64,000 nt of DNA from Nymphaea colorata (lineage: Eukaryota; Streptophyta; Magnoliopsida; Nymphaeales; Nymphaeaceae): NCBI RefSeq assembly GCF_008831285.2, contig NC_045140.1, positions 23,454,131-23,518,130 of the forward strand. Direction: 5' to 3'. A model generated the notes under the pieces. That model saw nothing but the letters and a program-made list of their open reading frames with translations. It had not been told where the DNA came from and made no database searches. Positions 46,401-55,280 of this stretch are shown piece after piece (the stretch's first letter is position 1; each line of letters starts with the position of its first letter). The position numbers were made by a program, and so were the translations under genes.

Positions 46401-48972
46401 AGTCTGTAGAGACCATCAATAACCGAACCAATCCCAATCTTCTGCCCCGTCCCCAAGTCCTGCAGTAAACAACGATCAACAGAGAAAATTAGATTACAGT
46501 TTAACTCTTTGGTAATACTGCTGACAGATAACAAATTGACAGGAATGTTGGGAACATGTAGGGCATTATGAAGACAATATTTGTTCAGTAATGATAAACT
46601 CCCTTTTCCAGCCACAGAGATAGAGGAACCATCAGCCATAGCCACATGCTGCTGTCCAGAGGTCAACCTGTACTCTTGAAACATCGTAGGGTCCCCTGTC
46701 ATATGATGAGTGGCCCCACTGTCAACAATCCAATCACCGAGGGAGGAATTACCTTGATCACTAGTAGCAACTAGGGCCTGGGCTAACTTAGCCCCCTCAG
46801 AAGTAGAAGCATCATCCTGGGTAGACAAACGACTAATGTATGCTTGCAACTCTCTAAGTTGATCTGAGGAGAGCTTGGATTTTGCAACATTGGTCGACCC
46901 TGGACTCGGCTCGGGCACAGAAGGAGCACGGCGATGAGGAGGAGGACGACCTCGGACGAGACGCTTCTCAGGATGAAGGTCCCAACAAAAATCAACAGAA
47001 TGACCCACTTTGTTGCAATGGCTGCATCGGCGAGTAGGACGCTGCCCTGTCCCTGAAGTATGGCTCACAAAGGCTGCTGGAGAGCTCCCCTGATGGGAGT
47101 CAATATGCATAATCTGGCGCCGTTGCTCCTCAGACTCAATACGAGCATATACCTCTTCGATTCCAGGAATCTCATCACAGTTAAGAATCTGGCTCCGAAT
47201 GGTTTCAAACTCATCACGCAGGCCTCCAAGGAAGATAAAGGTGCGGTCCATCCATTCCTTTTCCCAATACAGGGCATGATCTACACCACATTTCCAGTCA
47301 TCATTCACATGATAGTCAAGTTCCTCCCATTTGGTCTTCAGGGCGGCATAGAAGGAGGCAACAGATAAATCACCCTGTTTAAGAGCATATATGCTACGTT
47401 TGATTTGATATGCACGTAAAACACGTTTTTTACGACCATACATACGTGCAAGAACAGTCCACATATCATATGCAGTCGATTTACGCAAGATCAAAGGCTG
47501 AATATCTGCAGAAACCGAACTAATAATCCATACTTTAACCTGACTATCTTCCAAAGCCCAGGTCGGCCATTGCGAATCAGTTTTAGAAGGTGGAGGCTTC
47601 TCCCAAGTGATATAGTGCAGGCGACCACGACTAGTAATGCCGATTTCTAGGGCAGCAGACCACGAGAGATAGTTATCCTTGTTCAGCCGAATGGAGGTGA
47701 CATGAACAGGCAAGTTCTCACCCTTGGTATTGCTGCCCGTGTCCAGGGCATCATCAAGCTTGGAAATCACTGCGTCAGCCATGGCAATCCCCAAATAAGG
47801 TCACAACTGGCCGGCGGCGAAAACAAGACAGTCGGCGGCGACGCGGAAGAAGAGGGCAGCGGAGAAAAAACCAGTCGACGGTGCTGGGACCTGTGACGGC
47901 AGCAGGGCAGGGTGGCGCTGATAACGACGGCGACGCTGGGAGCGGCGACGGCAGCAGGGCAGGGCAGGACGACACTGGGAACGGCGGCAGCAAAGAAGAG
48001 ATCCACACCGGCGACGGCAGCAGGGCAGGGCAGAACGGCGCTGGGAACGATGACGATGGCGGTGCCGGACGGCGGCAGCGTTCCTGGACGGCGGCAGCGT
48101 TCCTGGTCGGCGGCGGTGCTGGAAACGGCAACGGGGGCAGCACGTGAACGGCGGAAAAGCACTACTTGCACACCAACGATCTCACACGCGGTGGCTCTGA
48201 TACCATGTAGAAACACGAACCACAAGGAGAGAGTAGAGAAAACACACACAGTATACGTGGAAAACCTCAGAAAGAGGTGAAAAACCACGGGGAAGCTCTG
48301 ACCTAGGGGCAAACCGCAACCCTAGGAGAGAGAAAATCACATTCACTTAACTCCACAATTACATGTAAGTGAAGAATATATAGGAGGGAGAGAAAGAGTG
48401 CCGCCTAGGATACCGAGCCCACCTCGGTATCCGTGCCCCATAGGACCGGGTCCAGATATGGACCCGGTTCCCCATTACAATATATTCTAACAAAGTACTA
48501 TAATATCTTAAACAGTTTGATTATGTTCTGTGTAGTTTCAAGTGTTATGTTCCAAGTTGGTGATTCCTCACTGCTATATCCATGTTAGTTTCCTTAAAGA
48601 AAATGACATTAACTTTTGCACATCTGAATAACAAAACGTGTGCAGATGGGACAAGCGAATTCTGGTGGCATGGGGGATATCCGATAAATATTTGTCTCGA
48701 TCAGAAGCTGAAGAATTTCAGAGAAACAATCCTTCTATTGTAAAACTCAACATAATAGAAGGGGCTGGTCATATGCCCCAGGAGGACTGGTAAAAACTTT
48801 TGCATTTCTTATTTAACTGATTTAAACTTTTGAAATAGTGTATTGGGTCCAGACATTTATTTTGTTCTTGCATTTCAGCACTTCTGTTTGGGCTTTTCCT
48901 GCTAACTATGGCTGCTGCCATGTTATTGACAGGCCCGAGAAAGTGGTTGATGCTTTAAAAGCATTCCTGTAA
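34478..48972 (+). CDS. Plastid-type alpha/beta-hydrolase-fold protein, eleven exons
   Basis: Exons 34478-34732, 35139-35214, 35488-35573, 37207-37300, 37399-37475, 37955-38082, 39593-39664, 41695-41765, 42962-43037, 48646-48789 and 48933-48972 join in phase (1119 nt, 372 aa). It resembles the Arabidopsis protein encoded by At1g52510 (recalled, not searched). Residues 1 to about 45 are rich in Ser, Arg and Pro and look like a transit peptide. The fold is marked by FVHGAPTQS (oxyanion loop, H124), the elbow region QGFLVGSFG (196-204), a late Asp in GISDKY (D325) and the His of EGAGHMPQEDW (H354). At the nucleophile position of the G-x-Nuc-x-G elbow stands L199 rather than Ser, Asp or Cys, so classical hydrolase activity is doubtful. 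Substrate unknown. Intron 9 (43038-48645) holds a copia retrotransposon that splicing must remove. Confidence 0.93.
38502..38663 (+). repeat. Three 54-bp tandem repeats in hydrolase intron 6
   Basis: Units start with AATAACAA at about 38502, 38556 and 38610. They share GTGATTG-TCAA-ATAGAG-CATACTTTAC(AAAGCTT). The third is cut short at ACTAATATTTG. Differences between units are few per copy. Non-coding. Confidence 0.8.
43199..43203. repeat. Target-site duplication (left), AAGTA
   Basis: AAGTA directly precedes the left LTR and is repeated exactly at 48493-48497 after the right LTR. This marks the 5-bp staggered cut made at integration. Confidence 0.95.
43204..43490 (-). repeat. 3' LTR of the copia element
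   Basis: In element orientation it starts TGTTAGAATATATTG and ends ...TTCTACA. It contains the C-terminal codons and stop (43403-43405) of the gag-pol frame. It differs from the 5' LTR at one position. Confidence 0.96.
43403..47782 (-). CDS. Copia gag-pol polyprotein, intact
   Basis: One frame of 1459 codons plus stop from the ATG at 47782 (MADAVISKLDD). The open frame extends four codons further to a TTG, which I do not use. With residues counted from that TTG: Gag to about 300, with a CCHC knuckle CSHCNKVGHSVDFC near 257-270; aspartic protease motif DWIVDSGATHH near 354; integrase with HH-CC zinc finger (about 494-527) and catalytic D-D-E (SDVWGP, RTDN, AERKN); reverse transcriptase with LLLVYVDDMI near 1109-1118; RNase H with YSDADWAG, SSAEAEYR and YCDNKSA. 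This is the Ty1-copia order (integrase before RT). No stop or frameshift interrupts it. It ends inside the 3' LTR, adding about 28 LTR-encoded residues after KLGMFDMYAKLEG, whereas copia proteins usually end near the polypurine tract. Confidence 0.96.
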   Translation of the reverse strand: MADAVISKLDDALDTGSNTKGENLPVHVTSIRLNKDNYLSWSAALEIGITSRGRLHYITWEKPPPSKTDSQWPTWALEDSQVKVWIISSVSADIQPLILRKSTAYDMWTVLARMYGRKKRVLRAYQIKRSIYALKQGDLSVASFYAALKTKWEELDYHVNDDWKCGVDHALYWEKEWMDRTFIFLGGLRDEFETIRSQILNCDEIPGIEEVYARIESEEQRRQIMHIDSHQGSSPAAFVSHTSGTGQRPTRRCSHCNKVGHSVDFCWDLHPEKRLVRGRPPPHRRAPSVPEPSPGSTNVAKSKLSSDQLRELQAYISRLSTQDDASTSEGAKLAQALVATSDQGNSSLGDWIVDSGATHHMTGDPTMFQEYRLTSGQQHVAMADGSSISVAGKGSLSLLNKYCLHNALHVPNIPVNLLSVSSITKELNCNLIFSVDRCLLQDLGTGQKIGIGSVIDGLYRLPVQVASALISATSGQLPGMEDRSIIMRWHERLGHLPFPLLKKLFPMMFHSVSLDTFACEVCQLSKHVRASYPISFNKADRPFALVHSDVWGPSGVPTCRGFYYFMTLIDDYSRCTFVYLLKERSEVPDIVKNFVAFVETQFQTPVQTLRTDNAREYVSQSLDDFLRSKGIIHETSCSYTPPQNGVAERKNRHLLNVTRAIMFQRHVPKRYWGDALLTNAHLINRMPTRVLNGHSPYSVLWPTQNPWPLTPRVFGCVCFVHDHSPTLKKLDPRSIKAVFLGYSSTQKGYKCVDPSTSRVYVSRDVTFHEHVAYFPATPFQGECLGDRREEYSSHQLIQFMDFLDYTVSSPSVEDIVRKDRDSQMEGGPVEEQSRGHLFGQVYSRKKKDVMEDVDVANPNLPNLVTSPDDPSPMNEELPIALRKGTRSCTSHLIQRFVSYAKLSKDYKCFVTSLSMAVIPRSVEDARKDPKWLQAMTEEMDALEKNSTWEVVDIPKGTHLVGSKWVFNVKYKPDGTVERYKARLVAKGFSQKYGIDYLETFAPVAKLKTVRVILALAVQKKWSMDQLDVKNAFLNGHLEEEVYMSMPPGYARNGKCCYLKKALYGLKESPRAWFERLRVVMKTNGYKQGNGDHTLFIKQRNGLVSLLLVYVDDMIVTDDDEGEKRKMKETLAAEFDLKDLGKLRYFLGIEIARSETGLVMSQRKYTLDLLKETGKLGCRPFLTPMESGTRISIKSGTILDEEGKGRYQRLVGKLIYLTLTRPDITYAVGVLSQFMHAPTYCHWKSAERVLGYLKNDPGKGLLYTRQDRLSIEGYSDADWAGCTDTRRSTTRYCIFLGGNLVVWRSKRQKVCSRSSAEAEYRTVAMGVTEMLWLKILLADIGVKMEEKMRMYCDNKSAINLANNPVMHDRTKHVEIDRHFIRERIDSKELILPYMKSEDQVADVLTKSLCTSQFEKNVSKLGMFDMYAKLEGSVRIYCNGEPGPYLDPVLWGTDTEVGSVS
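43491..43502 (-). other. Polypurine tract of the copia element
   Basis: In element orientation GCTTGAGGGGAG directly abuts the 3' LTR, the usual place for plus-strand DNA priming. The gag-pol frame reads straight through it. Confidence 0.85.
47820..48150 (-). repeat. GC-rich repetitive leader of the copia element
   Basis: Between the primer-binding site and the gag ATG lies strongly GC-rich sequence built from recurring words: GACGGCAGCAGGGCAGGG three times (near 47894, 47946 and 48013), and ACGGCGGCAGCGTTCCTGG twice in tandem near 48069-48106. Its composition differs sharply from the element's AT-rich LTRs and the surrounding DNA. Confidence 0.75.
48191..48205 (-). other. Primer-binding site of the copia element
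   Basis: In element orientation TGGTATCAGAGCCAC follows the 5' LTR with no spacer. TGGTATCAGAGC is the common plant copia site complementary to the 3' end of the initiator methionine tRNA. Confidence 0.9.
48206..48492 (-). repeat. 5' LTR of the copia element
   Basis: A 287-bp LTR that should carry the element's promoter. It is identical to the 3' LTR except for one base and is followed outward by the AAGTA target duplication (48493-48497). Confidence 0.96.
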
Positions 48973-50043
48973 CCTCACATGGAAGTAGTAGGTGATTGAT
49001 ATCCTCCGATTTGCTCCGTTAGTACCATCAGATTTGGATGATGGTGATTGTCGGCACGGATAAAATGAGGCTGTCGGGAGAAACTGCATTCAGGTTACTT
49101 TTCTTAACGCCGAACTCAGTTACCGGAAAGGCATCGAACTAGCGATACTACAAAAACTGTGTTATTTCGGAGCTCCATTGTGGCTTTCAATCACTGGTAA
49201 GTTACAGATCCAAAGAGAAAAATTTGCTGAATAACTGAGGCCGAAAACTACTCCGATATTTCCTTTTTCTTTTTTCTTTCCTCATGATTCGCAGATAGCA
49301 AATTTAGTACCGAAAAATTATGCTTCATCCGTTGCTGCTGTATATGTGTGTCCATCGTTCTTCAACGTGAGCAGTTTTCAAGCGCTGTAAGTCTCAAAGC
49401 ATGAGTTGCAGTTCGACGCATTATTGTCTTTGAAGTATTGTTTCTCGACATCCCTTTCCGATCTTGATCCTTGTAGGAGACAACTAGTTGCTGAAAACAA
49501 GATGGCAAATGAACGGAGAGGTAGATGAACGAGATGAACGGATCCATCTTGTCAGACTAAGACAAAGCTCTGATAATGTCCCAGATTGGGAAAAAACTAG
49601 CGTCGATGCCAACGATGTTGCCAATCTCGTTTTATCCGGGATCCCATACCCGAAGCGAATAGCCGTCCTTAATACAGCATTCAGCAACGTCGACCGTCTC
49701 AATCAACGAAATGGATTTCAGTTAAGCTTAATAATAACAATAGTGTTTTTTGATCAAAGCCCCTATTTAAGAGATCGACTTCTGGTTCCCGTTATCGTAG
49801 CCGGTTGTGTGCATCGCCCAGGATTTCTTTTCTTTAAGAAATAAGTAGTTTGGATAAAGCAAATAGAACAGCAAATTTTGGTTTTTGTTCGGCAAATTCT
49901 TCTTTAACATATATATATATATATATATACTGACTGCCTCTTAATTGTTGGATAGTTTTTTATTTATTTTTCATTGCAAACAACCGCAGCCAAAATTTTT
50001 ATTTGGCAATTATTTTTTAAGGTATTTTACTAATACCTCAAGG
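48973..50043. other. Hydrolase 3' region and intergenic DNA
   Basis: The first few hundred bases are probably 3' UTR. Overlapping open frames on both strands at about 49484-49844 have no recognisable similarity. A TA run lies at 49910-49929. Confidence 0.45.
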
Positions 50044-50255
50044 GATGGTAGCGTATTGGACGACAATGTGGTTTGGCTCTTTTAAGGACTCAGGTTCGAG
50101 TCTTCGAGTGGTCACTGTCATGTCTCAGTGCTTTTTACTTTTGAGCCGTAAAAGAGCTCAAAGCATGTTCTGTGAAAACCCAAGGACGGGCATAGGAAGG
50201 GTTAATGGCTTCTTAAGGGCGGTGCAATAAACCACTCACTCTTAAAAAAAAAAAA
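50044..50255 (+). mobile_element. tRNA-derived SINE
   Basis: The head carries RNA polymerase III promoter boxes: A box TAGCGTATTGG at 50049-50059 and a perfect B box GGTTCGAGTC at 50093-50102, spaced as in tRNA genes. A unique body follows, and the element ends in an A-tract at 50244-50255. It aligns over its body with a diverged copy at about 19890-20107, showing a dispersed family. There is no coding capacity; it would be mobilised by LINE machinery. Clear target duplications were not found. Confidence 0.75.
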
Positions 50256-50993
50256 GATATGTACCAATGGTTGTCGGTAGTTTTAGATTTTTAGTGGCAG
50301 AAAAAAAAAAATCCGTTCGGCAATAGAGGTAGATGACAAATTTTAATTTATCTATTTTATATATTTAAATAAACTGTGTACATTCTTTAACCGTCGAGAT
50401 CAGTACAAAACTAAAATGCACAAGTCGAAACAGGGTTTCTCTGGTCCCAAAAACAGCATTTATGCTATGAGTCTGGAGTTTCTAGATTTTATTAACGAAG
50501 AGGAAGGGGAATCTCATACAGTGGCACAACGTGCAAATCCTGGATCTCAGATTTATTCAGATTTGCAAGCTTATGAAGAACAAGAACCTTATGTATGGTT
50601 GAGGTCGACTAATAATTAATATGTTTACACTCTAATCAGACCCAAAACAATTCATACTTAGCCAGCTTATATTCGAATTCAGAGTCGGATTGGTTGATTA
50701 AGACTGAACCATATGGGACTAAATTAGGACGCTAATATGGAACATAACCAAGCCTGGATTTTAGACAGATTCATCAGAGAATGCAAAACTGCATACTGGA
50801 TCCAGATCCATAATCAGCTAGGTTTCTTTCCTGAAGTAGACTATTTAGATCCGAATTCGGGTCGACAATCGGGTAAGTATGACCCATTGACATCAAAGCA
50901 GACCTGACCTCCAAGCCGGGAAGTATTCAGCGTTTCAAATAGAGGGAGAGCCCTCTGCGGCTCCTCGATGCTGCGAGGGCACCGGCCAAAGTA
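50256..50993. other. Intergenic upstream of the PPR gene
   Basis: AT-rich to about 50900, then GC-rich toward the PPR start. A 67-codon plus-strand frame at 50416-50619 is unrecognised. No clear TATA box. Confidence 0.45.
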
Positions 50994-53402
50994 ATGCCAC
51001 CACCACGGCCGTCGCCACCACAACCACCATCGGATGAAGGAGCTACTCCCGTCTCTATCGGGTATATTGGCCACCGGCTGGCGACCATCCTCCGATCACC
51101 GAAGCCACTGGAGGCAAGCTCCCTTGCCCCCTTCATGCCCCACCTCTCGCTGTCCCTCCTCCCTCAGCTCATCTCATCCTTCTCCCACGACACCCCTGCT
51201 AGAAACATCATCGCCTTCTTCTCTTGGTGCCAATCTCACCTGCCAGATTTTTGCCCTTCCAACCCGATCACCATTCCTCCACTCTTCTCCCTCTTAAGCC
51301 TCCTCCTCCAGCGCCCCTACAACTTCTCCTCCGCGGTGTCCCTCCTCCGTCGCTACGTTCCCCACCACCTCCATCCTCTCTCCCTCATCCAGCTCTCTCC
51401 TTCGGAACCCCTCCTCAACGTCGCGGTCACTGCCTACGTCCATTCCCGCAACCCCCAGCTCGCCGTTGTCGTCTTCAAGGAGATGAAGCGCCGCCGCCTC
51501 CGGCCGAAGCTACTTACCTGCAACACGCTCATTAACTCGTTGGTAAGAATACCGTCTTCCACTTTCTCATTGTCGCCGTCTTCGTCTGCGGTTACTGCTA
51601 AGGAAATCCTTGATGATATGATTGAACTTGGCATTTCGCCCGACATTAGAACTTTAAATATGATCATATATGGATACAGTAAGAATTATAGATTTAAGGA
51701 AGCCATGAAAGTTTTCCGGCAAATGGGCAGTTTCGGTTGCTCGCCGGATAAGGTTACTTATAACACCATTCTTGATGGGTTCTGCAAAAAGGGTATGTTG
51801 AATGAGGCTAGGGATTTGCTTTGTGAGATGAGGGATGCCGGACTAGAGCCGAATCGGAAGACGTATAACATAATTGTGTGTGGGTATTGCCAGTTGGGGC
51901 AGTTGAAAGAGGCCGTCAAATTAGTGGAGTTGATGACCCAAAGGGATGTTGTTCCCGACAACTGGACGTACAATATGCTGATCAGCGGTTTGTGTAATTT
52001 AGGTAGAATTGATGAGGCTTGCAAGATTCGAGATGAATTGGAAAAATTGGAGCTTGTGCCCGATGTCGTAACTTATAACACGATAATTAATGGATGCTTT
52101 CATTGGAGGAGTGTGCAGCAAGCATTTGAGCAGATTGAATCGATGATAGCTAAGGGTGTCTGGCCGAATGTCGTTACCTATAATATAATGGTGAATGGAC
52201 TGTGCAAGGAAGGAAAACTAGAGGAAGCAAGACGTTTCATGGGGAAGATGTTAGAAGATGAGCTGACGCCAGATTGCATTGCTTATAATACAATGGTTGA
52301 TTCATACTGTAAGCGGGGGAGTTTTTATGAGTCCTTCAAACTGATGGATGAGATGGTTGGAAAAGGTTTAAAGATGGATACATTTACCTTCAACTCATTG
52401 CTTCAATGCTTATGCAAGGAGAAGAGGGTCAATGATGCATATGAACTACTGCTGAACAAAGCCCCTAATTGGGGATTTCTGGTCGATGAAGTTAGTTATG
52501 GTACTGTGATAAATGGGTACTGTAAAGAAGAGAACGTAGCGAAGGCTACAAAAATCTGGGATGAGATGATAAGGAAAGATATTATTCCCTGTGTGTCGAC
52601 CTACAATTCTCTTATAGGTGGATTTTGTAGGTTGGGGCAAACTGAACAAGCGGTTGCAAAGTTCATTGAGATGGTTGAGAATGGAGTATCACCAGATGAA
52701 ACCACGTTTAATACGATTATTTATGGGTACTGCAAGGCAGGGAATCTGGAGAAGTCTTTTCAGTTCCATAATGAAATGGCAGGAAGGTCATTCAAGCCAG
52801 ATGTTTACACATGCAATATTCTTATTCATGGGTTGTGCGGCGCAGGAATGATAGATAAGGCACTTAAGTTCTTTGACATGTGGACATGCAAAGGAAAAAA
52901 GGTCGACTCTGTGACTTATAATACATTAATAAATGGGTTATGTAGAGAAGGAAAACTTGAACTCGCATTGGAGTTTTTTATAGAGATGGAGGAGAAGAAA
53001 TTGGGACCTGACAGTTATACTTATGCTGCCTTACATTATGGGCTTTCCAAAGCTGGAAGACTGGATGAAATACAAGATTTGCTTTCTAAGATGGTTGAAG
53101 CTGGCATAAGACCCAGAAATTTATCTGATGCAGCACATAAAAAAGTTCAGTCTGAGGAAGAAAGGAAAGATGAATTGGTAATACAACCATGCGAAAATGC
53201 AAATACTTCTTATTATGGGCCTGATTTTTATCCACTTCAGCTTGAAGGGCTGTGCAATGATGGAAGGATGGAAGAAGTGAAACTCATTTTAGAAGAAATG
53301 CTGCAGAAGGGCATCACCATAAATATATCTACATATTTGGTTTTGGTGGGTGCACTTATAAGGAAGCAGAACAACCTCTGGCGGGGAACAAGTTACAGCT
53401 AA
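50994..53402 (+). CDS. P-class pentatricopeptide repeat (PPR) protein, intronless
   Basis: An 802-aa protein from an ATG with an in-frame stop a short way upstream, so no longer N-terminus is available. The N-terminal about 135 residues are rich in Pro, Ser and Leu without clear repeats. One PPR-like unit begins near 137, and another (from about 172) is split by a serine-rich insert. Then fourteen contiguous 35-residue P-type motifs run from about 218 to 708 (pattern VTYNTLINGLCKEGKLEEA...PD). A charged linker and one or two weaker motifs close the protein. There is no DYW or E domain. Such proteins bind organellar RNA one base per repeat and act in stability, splicing or translation. It resembles the group of Arabidopsis At2g16880 (from memory, not searched). 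Plastid versus mitochondrial targeting cannot be read with confidence. Confidence 0.94.
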   Translation: MPPPRPSPPQPPSDEGATPVSIGYIGHRLATILRSPKPLEASSLAPFMPHLSLSLLPQLISSFSHDTPARNIIAFFSWCQSHLPDFCPSNPITIPPLFSLLSLLLQRPYNFSSAVSLLRRYVPHHLHPLSLIQLSPSEPLLNVAVTAYVHSRNPQLAVVVFKEMKRRRLRPKLLTCNTLINSLVRIPSSTFSLSPSSSAVTAKEILDDMIELGISPDIRTLNMIIYGYSKNYRFKEAMKVFRQMGSFGCSPDKVTYNTILDGFCKKGMLNEARDLLCEMRDAGLEPNRKTYNIIVCGYCQLGQLKEAVKLVELMTQRDVVPDNWTYNMLISGLCNLGRIDEACKIRDELEKLELVPDVVTYNTIINGCFHWRSVQQAFEQIESMIAKGVWPNVVTYNIMVNGLCKEGKLEEARRFMGKMLEDELTPDCIAYNTMVDSYCKRGSFYESFKLMDEMVGKGLKMDTFTFNSLLQCLCKEKRVNDAYELLLNKAPNWGFLVDEVSYGTVINGYCKEENVAKATKIWDEMIRKDIIPCVSTYNSLIGGFCRLGQTEQAVAKFIEMVENGVSPDETTFNTIIYGYCKAGNLEKSFQFHNEMAGRSFKPDVYTCNILIHGLCGAGMIDKALKFFDMWTCKGKKVDSVTYNTLINGLCREGKLELALEFFIEMEEKKLGPDSYTYAALHYGLSKAGRLDEIQDLLSKMVEAGIRPRNLSDAAHKKVQSEEERKDELVIQPCENANTSYYGPDFYPLQLEGLCNDGRMEEVKLILEEMLQKGITINISTYLVLVGALIRKQNNLWRGTSYS

Positions 53403-55280
53403 CTTTTCTATAATAGCGGCAGTTATGACATCCATTCATCTTTCAAACATTTGATATTTTAATGGCTGCATTAATGCTGTCCTAGCAGATCAATAGCAAC
53501 TTTATGTGTTGCAGTTTCCCATGTGGTAATCACCTAAAACAAAGTGGCATAAGGGGCAATTGGGAGTCTAAATATGAGAAGGTTTCCAGGGCCTGTCAGT
53601 TTTGAGGATGATTTCATCTGATTCCCAAATACTTCAGGTAAGATCTTGCTAATCATGAGAAGTATTCTCCTTTCTTTTCAATATGTGTATATTCTCCCAC
53701 ATGAACTGCTAGTATTTTTTGAATGAAACTCTATAAATTCAGCAACATATAAATAATTTAAAATACAAACTTCCCTTTTCGGTAATGAGAGGTCCTTCTT
53801 TGACGTTGAAACTTGACTCTGTTCGGTTGACACTAGTTTAAATGTAAGTGTCTCTCTTGGGAATGCTTTCATTAAAAATTTATGAACTAAATGTGAACTG
53901 TAAAGCACTGTTAACAGCTTGCACTATGAACAAGTTCAATCAGATAACTCTTAACAGAATTTGTAGATCGCTCTTGTTGATGGGGTCCTAAATGCAGGTG
54001 TAAAATCTGCCTCATAGTTTATGCTGAAAAAGGGAAACACAAAAATGGAGATAAATGTGAGACAGGGATTTACTGGCATGCTTGCTCTAACTTATCAAGA
54101 TGTCTCCATCATGATGTAATGTCATGTCAGATTTACGATGGATTGAATCAATGGCTGGTCAAATTTATATCTGTACTTTTAATGCTTGGTTATAGAAAAT
54201 TTATTAAAATGGTGATAAAAATTGCAAATGTTTTAGAGAGCCCATTGGCAAATAGTTTTTCCATGGAGTGGCTGCTAACCGTTAACAAATATGATGGATT
54301 TTGTCATCAGTGCATTCGAGAGAAGGCTGATAGCTCAGGCCAAACTTAATGTCTGCATCTAATTGTGATTATGGGCACTTGAATGTTCAGTGTTCTCTGT
54401 AGGGAAAAAAATTTGCAGTTATGAACATGAAAAGATTCACTGTATGCTTTTTTGTATTTGGATTTCTTCATATCAATGTTGTTAGGTTGTATATTCTGTG
54501 ACTGGGTTTCATGAACTAGTGTTCTTAAAAGCCAGTCAAGTTCTACAGCGGTTGTGCTTAACATGGAGTCAGTACTTTGTATTAGTTTTGGGGGCCAAAG
54601 ATTTTGACCACCTGCTTGAGCATTATTGTTTGGTCAGACTGCAATGGCTTATAGAGGGGATGCTAATGATATAGATTCTTGTGGGTGTATTATGTTTGTT
54701 GCTGTTGAAAAATGCTGTTACTTTCGCTACCAAAACAAGGGGAGTAAACACTTTCTATCTTCCCTTCATCAGGTGGTATCACTTTTGTGTGAGTGGCACT
54801 CTTTGAAGGCTGGATTATAGACATGAATAAGGTGGGTGAGAACTAGAGATTTTTTTTTTTTTTTGGTTTTTTTCTTCTTGAGAGAGAAAAAAAAAAGCCT
54901 ATTCACATTTAATGTTGGACTTGCATATCTTAAATTCTTAATTATCTGGTCAATGACATTGCAGGTTGCTGAAGGTTATGAAGAAGGAAGAGGACAGGAT
55001 TTCCACCTAGCTGGGATTAGGTCTGTGTCTTCCCCCATGGTGCTTCTGCAGAGGTACCTTTGCTTAGGTAACAAAGACTTTCCAATTGTCTGCATCTTTC
55101 CATATAGGAACATGACATTTAATGTGATGCACGAATCATGTGAAAAATCATTGCTTCTTTCGCCACATAGGCAGTGTACACCACCTAATAGTATCTTCCA
55201 ATGCTTGAGGCAGAATCGTGTACGCTCATCAAATGCAGTGAAAGCTGTCCATACACGTTTGCTCCAGGAATGGTCGCCTT
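53403..55280. other. PPR 3' region and intergenic DNA
   Basis: Probably 3' UTR followed by non-coding DNA. A plus-strand open stretch at about 54965-55348 follows a good acceptor-like site (ACATTGCAG), and an antisense ATG frame (55437-54976) overlaps it. Neither resembles a family I know. A spliced 3' UTR of the PPR gene is possible. Confidence 0.4.

Larger units (their letters stand above)
43204..48492 (-). mobile_element. Complete Ty1-copia LTR retrotransposon inside hydrolase intron 9
   Basis: A 5289-bp element lying antisense to its host gene. It has identical-length 287-bp LTRs (43204-43490 and 48206-48492) that differ at a single base by my reading (T/C in GAGTGTCGCC versus GAGTGCCGCC), TG...CA ends and a perfect AAGTA target duplication. 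It also has a primer-binding site complementary to tRNA (48191-48205), a polypurine tract (43491-43502) and one uninterrupted gag-pol frame in the copia domain order protease, integrase, reverse transcriptase, RNase H. All parts needed for autonomous retrotransposition appear present. Near-identical LTRs mean insertion was recent. The host reading frame is unaffected if the intron is spliced. Confidence 0.97.

Noticed and set aside
43403-47794. Start of gag-pol four codons earlier
   Set aside because: That codon is TTG; the first ATG is at 47782.
47767-48312. 181-codon minus-strand frame in the copia leader
   Set aside because: It spans the primer-binding site and LTR, starts inside the LTR and is only GC-rich leader sequence; gag begins at 47782 in another frame.
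50049-50102. A tRNA gene
   Set aside because: A and B boxes are present but no cloverleaf or acceptor stem follows; the body and A-tract fit a SINE.
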